Below are positions 61,014 to 64,000 of a stretch of 64,000 bases of DNA, one piece after another (the first letter of the stretch is position 1; each line of letters begins with the position of its first letter). Below the pieces are notes generated by a model, which made no database searches, had not been told where the DNA came from, and was given only the letters and a program-made list of their open reading frames with translations. Source of the stretch: Limnohabitans sp. Its GTDB lineage: Bacteria; Pseudomonadota; Gammaproteobacteria; Burkholderiales; Burkholderiaceae_C. Location: positions 124,001 to 188,000 of the forward strand of contig NZ_JAAVVW010000002.1 in the NCBI RefSeq assembly GCF_023910625.1, read 5' to 3'. The position numbers and the translations under genes were made by a program.

Positions 61014-61928
61014 TCAGTGCGTGGCGTCGATGCGGCTTGTTGCCACTTCGGGATGGGTCTTGAAATACCCTTCACACAAGGCTTTGGGCACCAGACGCTC
61101 GGCCTCGAGTTGCACCAACTGGCGCAACATGTCGCGACACGAACACGGGGGAATCGATGTGGCAGCTTGCTCAATCAGGTGGTCAAAGTGGGCAATCGCG
61201 CCCTCCAGCCCCAGCGCCTGTGCCGAACTGGGGCGGGCATGCAAGACATCCTGGCCCACGGGTTTACCCAAACTGGCAGCATCGGCGATCACGTCACGGA
61301 TGTCATCGGCCACCTGGTAGGCCTCACCCAAGTAATTGCCCAGATGCGCCCAGGGCTCGGGCTCTGCACCGCAGCTCAGTGCCCCGGCACAGGTGGCAGA
61401 AACAAACAAGGCCCCTGTTTTGGCACGCTGGTACTGCACCAGATCGGCACTGGTCTCGCACTCCCACGCTTGCCCAGCCACGATGCCATGCGGCAATCCG
61501 ACGCCCACAGTCATGTTGTCCATCAACTCAATCAGGCGATCGGGCCGCTGTGCGCCGGCTTGCAACAACACACGGTAGGCCATGACGATCAGTCCATCCC
61601 CCGCCAGCAGCGCCAGCGGTTCGCTGAACGCCTTGTGCACCGTGGGACGCCCACGCCGCGTGTCGGCGTTGTCAAAGGCGGGCATGTCGTCGTGCACCAA
61701 AGAGGCGCAGTGCATCAATTCGAGCGCAACGGCAGCGGCATTGGTCAACTGGGGCGCATCGTCACCACAGGCGGTGGCCACAGCCATGCACAACTGCGGG
61801 CGGATGCGGGCCCCCCCCGAAAACACCGCATGACGCATGGCCGCCACCAATCGGGGCGGTGCCCCCACACCGACGGCTTGCTCAAAATGCGTGCTCAAGG
61901 CTTGCTCGGTGCGTGTCAACAGACTCAT
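61014..61928 (-). CDS. crtE: geranylgeranyl diphosphate synthase
   Basis: Trans-prenyltransferase of 304 residues supplying GGPP for carotenoids and the bacteriochlorophyll tail. The first aspartate-rich motif is LVHDDMPAFDNADTRRG, the second YQVADDIRDVI. It is the first gene of the minus-strand superoperon and is preceded by a PpsR-type promoter. The real ATG is 61928; the open frame upstream covers the promoter. Confidence 0.96.
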   Translation of the reverse strand: MSLLTRTEQALSTHFEQAVGVGAPPRLVAAMRHAVFSGGARIRPQLCMAVATACGDDAPQLTNAAAVALELMHCASLVHDDMPAFDNADTRRGRPTVHKAFSEPLALLAGDGLIVMAYRVLLQAGAQRPDRLIELMDNMTVGVGLPHGIVAGQAWECETSADLVQYQRAKTGALFVSATCAGALSCGAEPEPWAHLGNYLGEAYQVADDIRDVIADAASLGKPVGQDVLHARPSSAQALGLEGAIAHFDHLIEQAATSIPPCSCRDMLRQLVQLEAERLVPKALCEGYFKTHPEVATSRIDATH

Positions 61929-61983
61929 GGGACCTCCGGATGGGAAAGCCTGATAACAACGTGAGATGACAGGCATGAGTGTC

Positions 61984-62011
61984 AATATAACAAGATAATA
62001 AATGCTGTCAA
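61984..62011 (-). promoter_or_regulatory. crtE promoter
   Basis: On the minus strand TTGACA (62011-62006), a 16-bp spacer and TATATT (61989-61984) make a good sigma-70-type promoter 56 bp before crtE. The -35 box is one arm of the PpsR-type palindrome. Confidence 0.6.
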
Positions 62012-62023
62012 CTTTTATTGACA
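62006..62023. promoter_or_regulatory. PpsR-type site between crtE and the 59-aa gene
   Basis: TGTCAACTTTTATTGACA fits TGTCAA-N6-TTGACA exactly. It serves the crtE promoter and, in the other direction, lies 25 bp before a small membrane-protein gene. A half-site TGTCAA at 61980-61985 lies one 26-bp step away. Confidence 0.85.
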
Positions 62024-62047
62024 CATCGGGACACGAAAGGTCATGCC

Positions 62048-62227
62048 ATGGGAATCTGGTTGGAGCTGGGCATTTTTGGACTGGTCTTCGTGTTTGCCTT
62101 TTGGCAAATGCACGACGTGCGCAAGGCACAAGAACAGACTCGTCAGCAGCGGGCGCGCGACAAAGCTGCCCAGGAAGCGCAGGAGGCCGCCGCCTCATCG
62201 GACGACAAAGCCAAGGAAAAAGATTGA
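62048..62227 (+). CDS. 59-residue single-span membrane protein divergent from crtE
   Basis: Small protein with an N-terminal span (MGIWLELGIFGLVFVFAFWQ) and a highly charged Gln/Glu/Lys/Ala-rich helical tail ending DDKAKEKD. AAAGG lies 7 bases before the ATG at 62048. It shares the PpsR-type control region with crtE, which suggests photosynthesis-linked expression. I do not recognise the family. A role in membrane or antenna organisation is only inferred from location. Confidence 0.68.
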   Translation: MGIWLELGIFGLVFVFAFWQMHDVRKAQEQTRQQRARDKAAQEAQEAAASSDDKAKEKD

Positions 62228-62233
62228 ATCAGG

Positions 62234-62253
62234 CCATCACACCAGGGTGATGG
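62234..62253 (+). terminator. weak hairpin between the 59-aa gene and the ABC exporter
   Basis: Stem CCATCAC / GTGATGG with a 6-nt loop directly after the 59-aa gene, without a T-run. A partly overlapping alternative stem GATGGGA / TCCCATC follows. It may aid termination between the convergent genes. Confidence 0.35.
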
Positions 62254-62299
62254 GATGTGGGCATGCGCCTCGTCCCATCGCACATGGGGTGGGGTGCTG

Positions 62300-64000
62300 C
62301 TACACAGCGTTGAACTGCAGCGCGGCCAAGCTGGCGTAGAGGCCGCCTTTGGCTTGCAACTGGGCATGGGCGCCCTGCTCCATCAGGCGGCCGCGCTCGA
62401 GCACCCAGATCACGTCGGCGCGTTGCACCGTGGCTAGGCGGTGTGCAATCACCAGCGTGGTGCGGCCGACCATGGCTTTGTCCAGCGCGGCTTGCACCAT
62501 TTTTTCGCTTTGCGCGTCAAGCGCGCTGGTGGCCTCGTCCAGCAACAACAATGGCGGGTTTTTGAGAATCGCCCGCGCAATGGCAATGCGCTGTCGCTGT
62601 CCGCCTGACAGTCGCACGCCCCGGTCGCCCAAATAGGTGTCAAAGCCTTCAGGCAGTTCGCGAATGAACTCTTGTGCATAAGCGGCTTCGGCCGCCGCGT
62701 GCACATCCTGCAGGCTGGCGTCAGGGCGGCCGTAGCGGATGTTCTCGATCACCGTGCCCGAAAAAATCACGGGTTCCTGCGGCACGATGGCCATGCGCTC
62801 GCGCAGGTCCTGCAAGTCCATCTGGTCGATCGGCACACCGTCCAGCACAATGCGGCCCGATTGAGGGTCGTGAAAGCGCATCAGCAAATCAAACAAAGTG
62901 GTTTTGCCCGCGCCACTCGGGCCCACCACGGCCACCGTCTGGCCCGATCGGATCTGGCCGCTGAGTTGGTCCAGCGCCCAGGTGCCGGGGCGCGAGGGGT
63001 AATGAAAGCGCAGCGCTTCGATCTGGAGCGATGAGCCGCCTTGCGGCCAAGCGGCATTTTGCGGATCGGCGGCGATTTTCAAATTCGACTCGGTGTGCAG
63101 CAACTCCATCAGGCGCTCAGTCGCACCGGCAGCGCGCAGCAAGTCGCCATACACTTCGCCCAGCACCGCAAAGGCGCTGGCCAGCAAGATCACGTAAAAC
63201 ACCGTCTCGCCCAATTGACCCGCCGTGCTGGTGCCCGCACGCACCGCCAACGTGCCCATGTACAAGCCCCAAAGCAGTACCGCGCTTGAGGCCATGATGA
63301 TGAAACCCACCAGCACCGATCGCGCGCGGATGCGCTTGAGTGCCGTGCCCAAGGCTCTCGTGGTCGAGTCAATGAAGCGGCGCGTTTCTCGGGCTTCGGC
63401 TGTGTAGCTTTGCACCACGCTGATGGCGTTGAGCACCTCAGAGGCGATGGCGCTGGAATCGGCCACCCGGTCCTGATTGGCGCGTGACAATCGGCGCACC
63501 CGGCGGCCCAGGTAAACGCTGGGGAAAATCACCGCCGCCAACACCGCCACCACCTGCAGCATGAGCACGGGGTTGGTCCACACCAGCATCAAGAGCGCGC
63601 CTGTGCCCATGACCAGGTTGCGCAGGCCCATGGAAAACGACGAACCCACCACGGTTTGCACCAAGGTGGTGTCGTTGGTGAGGCGCGAAAGCACTTCGCC
63701 CGATTGCGTGGTTTCAAAAAAAGCGGGGCTCTGCTTGAGCACATGGCCGTAAACCGCGTTGCGCAGGTCGGCGGTGATGCGCTCGCCCAACCAGCTCACC
63801 ATGTAAAAGCGCCCGGCAGAAAACACTGCCAAAGCCGCGGCCACGCCAAACAGCTGCAAGAAGTTGCCCGACAACTGGTCGGCCGGTGCACCCGTGGACA
63901 GGCCTTGGTCAATCAGTTGGCGCAAAACCCAGGGAAACGCCAGCGTGGTGCCTGCGGCCAGCAACAAAAACAGGGCCGCAAAGCCCAAGCCCACACGGTA
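62300..64000 (-). CDS. ABC exporter, fused permease and ATPase (MsbA/LipA-like), 5' end outside the window
   Basis: At least 567 codons of a half-size ABC transporter. The membrane domain begins before the window edge; the visible part includes [20 protein letters not shown], typical of type I exporters. The ATPase has Walker [21 protein letters not shown], the signature [16 protein letters not shown], Walker [13 protein letters not shown] and H-loop VIAHRLATV. The substrate is unknown; the lipid or drug exporter class is assumed. It converges with the 59-aa gene and appears to be outside the photosynthesis cluster. Confidence 0.92.
   Translation of the reverse strand, partial: YRVGLGFAALFLLLAAGTTLAFPWVLRQLIDQGLSTGAPADQLSGNFLQLFGVAAALAVFSAGRFYMVSWLGERITADLRNAVYGHVLKQSPAFFETTQSGEVLSRLTNDTTLVQTVVGSSFSMGLRNLVMGTGALLMLVWTNPVLMLQVVAVLAAVIFPSVYLGRRVRRLSRANQDRVADSSAIASEVLNAISVVQSYTAEARETRRFIDSTTRALGTALKRIRARSVLVGFIIMASSAVLLWGLYMGTLAVRAGTSTAGQLGETVFYVILLASAFAVLGEVYGDLLRAAGATERLMELLHTESNLKIAADPQNAAWPQGGSSLQIEALRFHYPSRPGTWALDQLSGQIRSGQTVAVVGPSGAGKTTLFDLLMRFHDPQSGRIVLDGVPIDQMDLQDLRERMAIVPQEPVIFSGTVIENIRYGRPDASLQDVHAAAEAAYAQEFIRELPEGFDTYLGDRGVRLSGGQRQRIAIARAILKNPPLLLLDEATSALDAQSEKMVQAALDKAMVGRTTLVIAHRLATVQRADVIWVLERGRLMEQGAHAQLQAKGGLYASLAALQFNAV

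Overview
The window is about 64 kb of GC-rich chromosome from a purple phototrophic proteobacterium. It carries a nearly complete aerobic photosynthesis gene cluster (PGC), at roughly 9.4-62.2 kb. The mix of genes suggests a betaproteobacterium of the Burkholderiales (Comamonadaceae, Rhodoferax/Limnohabitans-like), but this placement is inferred from gene content and protein style, not from a database search. The supporting traits are a tetraheme PufC, a HiPIP, an LH2 alpha with an Ala-rich tail, CrtA/C/D/F, AcsF as the only visible ring cyclase, and a BciB-type 8-vinyl reductase.

Left flank (1-9.4 kb): a propionate/methylmalonyl-CoA module on the minus strand (pccB-like, meaB, methylmalonyl-CoA mutase) with a divergent FCD-type GntR regulator. 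An RHH-PIN toxin-antitoxin pair and a DUF4260 gene sit inside this module. Next come an SDR remnant, dusA, and an nfeD/SPFH pair closed by a strong terminator.

PGC part 1 (9.4-24.8 kb): hip, an nnrU-like gene and bciB, then bchI-bchD-bchO and an antiporter on the plus strand. On the minus strand lie aerR/ppaA and ppsR, then bchG-bch2-bchP-tspO and an alpha/beta hydrolase. PGC part 2 (25.0-42.4 kb, plus strand) is one tightly overlapping run: bchF-N-B-H-L-M-lhaA-puhA-B-C-acsF-puhE-crtI-crtB and a short BLUF photoreceptor. PGC part 3 (62-45.5 kb, minus strand) is the superoperon crtE-F-bchC-X-Y-Z-pufB-[74-aa membrane protein]-pufA-L-M-C-crtA-D-C-pucB-A-C and a 31-residue membrane peptide, ended by a terminator. 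Parts 2 and 3 converge on a 3-kb non-photosynthetic insert (flavin-reductase-like protein, TTT binding protein, Asp/Glu/hydantoin racemase) that ends in a 247-bp element with terminal inverted repeats. The right edge holds a truncated ABC exporter.

The genes together encode Mg-porphyrin to bacteriochlorophyll a synthesis, carotenoid synthesis of the spheroidenone/spirilloxanthin type, the reaction centre (PufLMC, PuhA), LH1 and LH2, and their assembly factors. Transcription looks centred on PpsR. Four near-identical TGTCAA-N6-TTGACA palindromes, plus one close variant, lie in the promoters of crtE, bchC, bchF/aerR, bchG and bchI, and the right arm usually forms the -35 box. AerR (B12) and a BLUF protein (flavin) are candidate light inputs.

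The most novel items are the small single-span membrane proteins embedded in antenna operons. The clearest is a 74-aa gene placed between pufB and pufA, behind a terminator-like hairpin.
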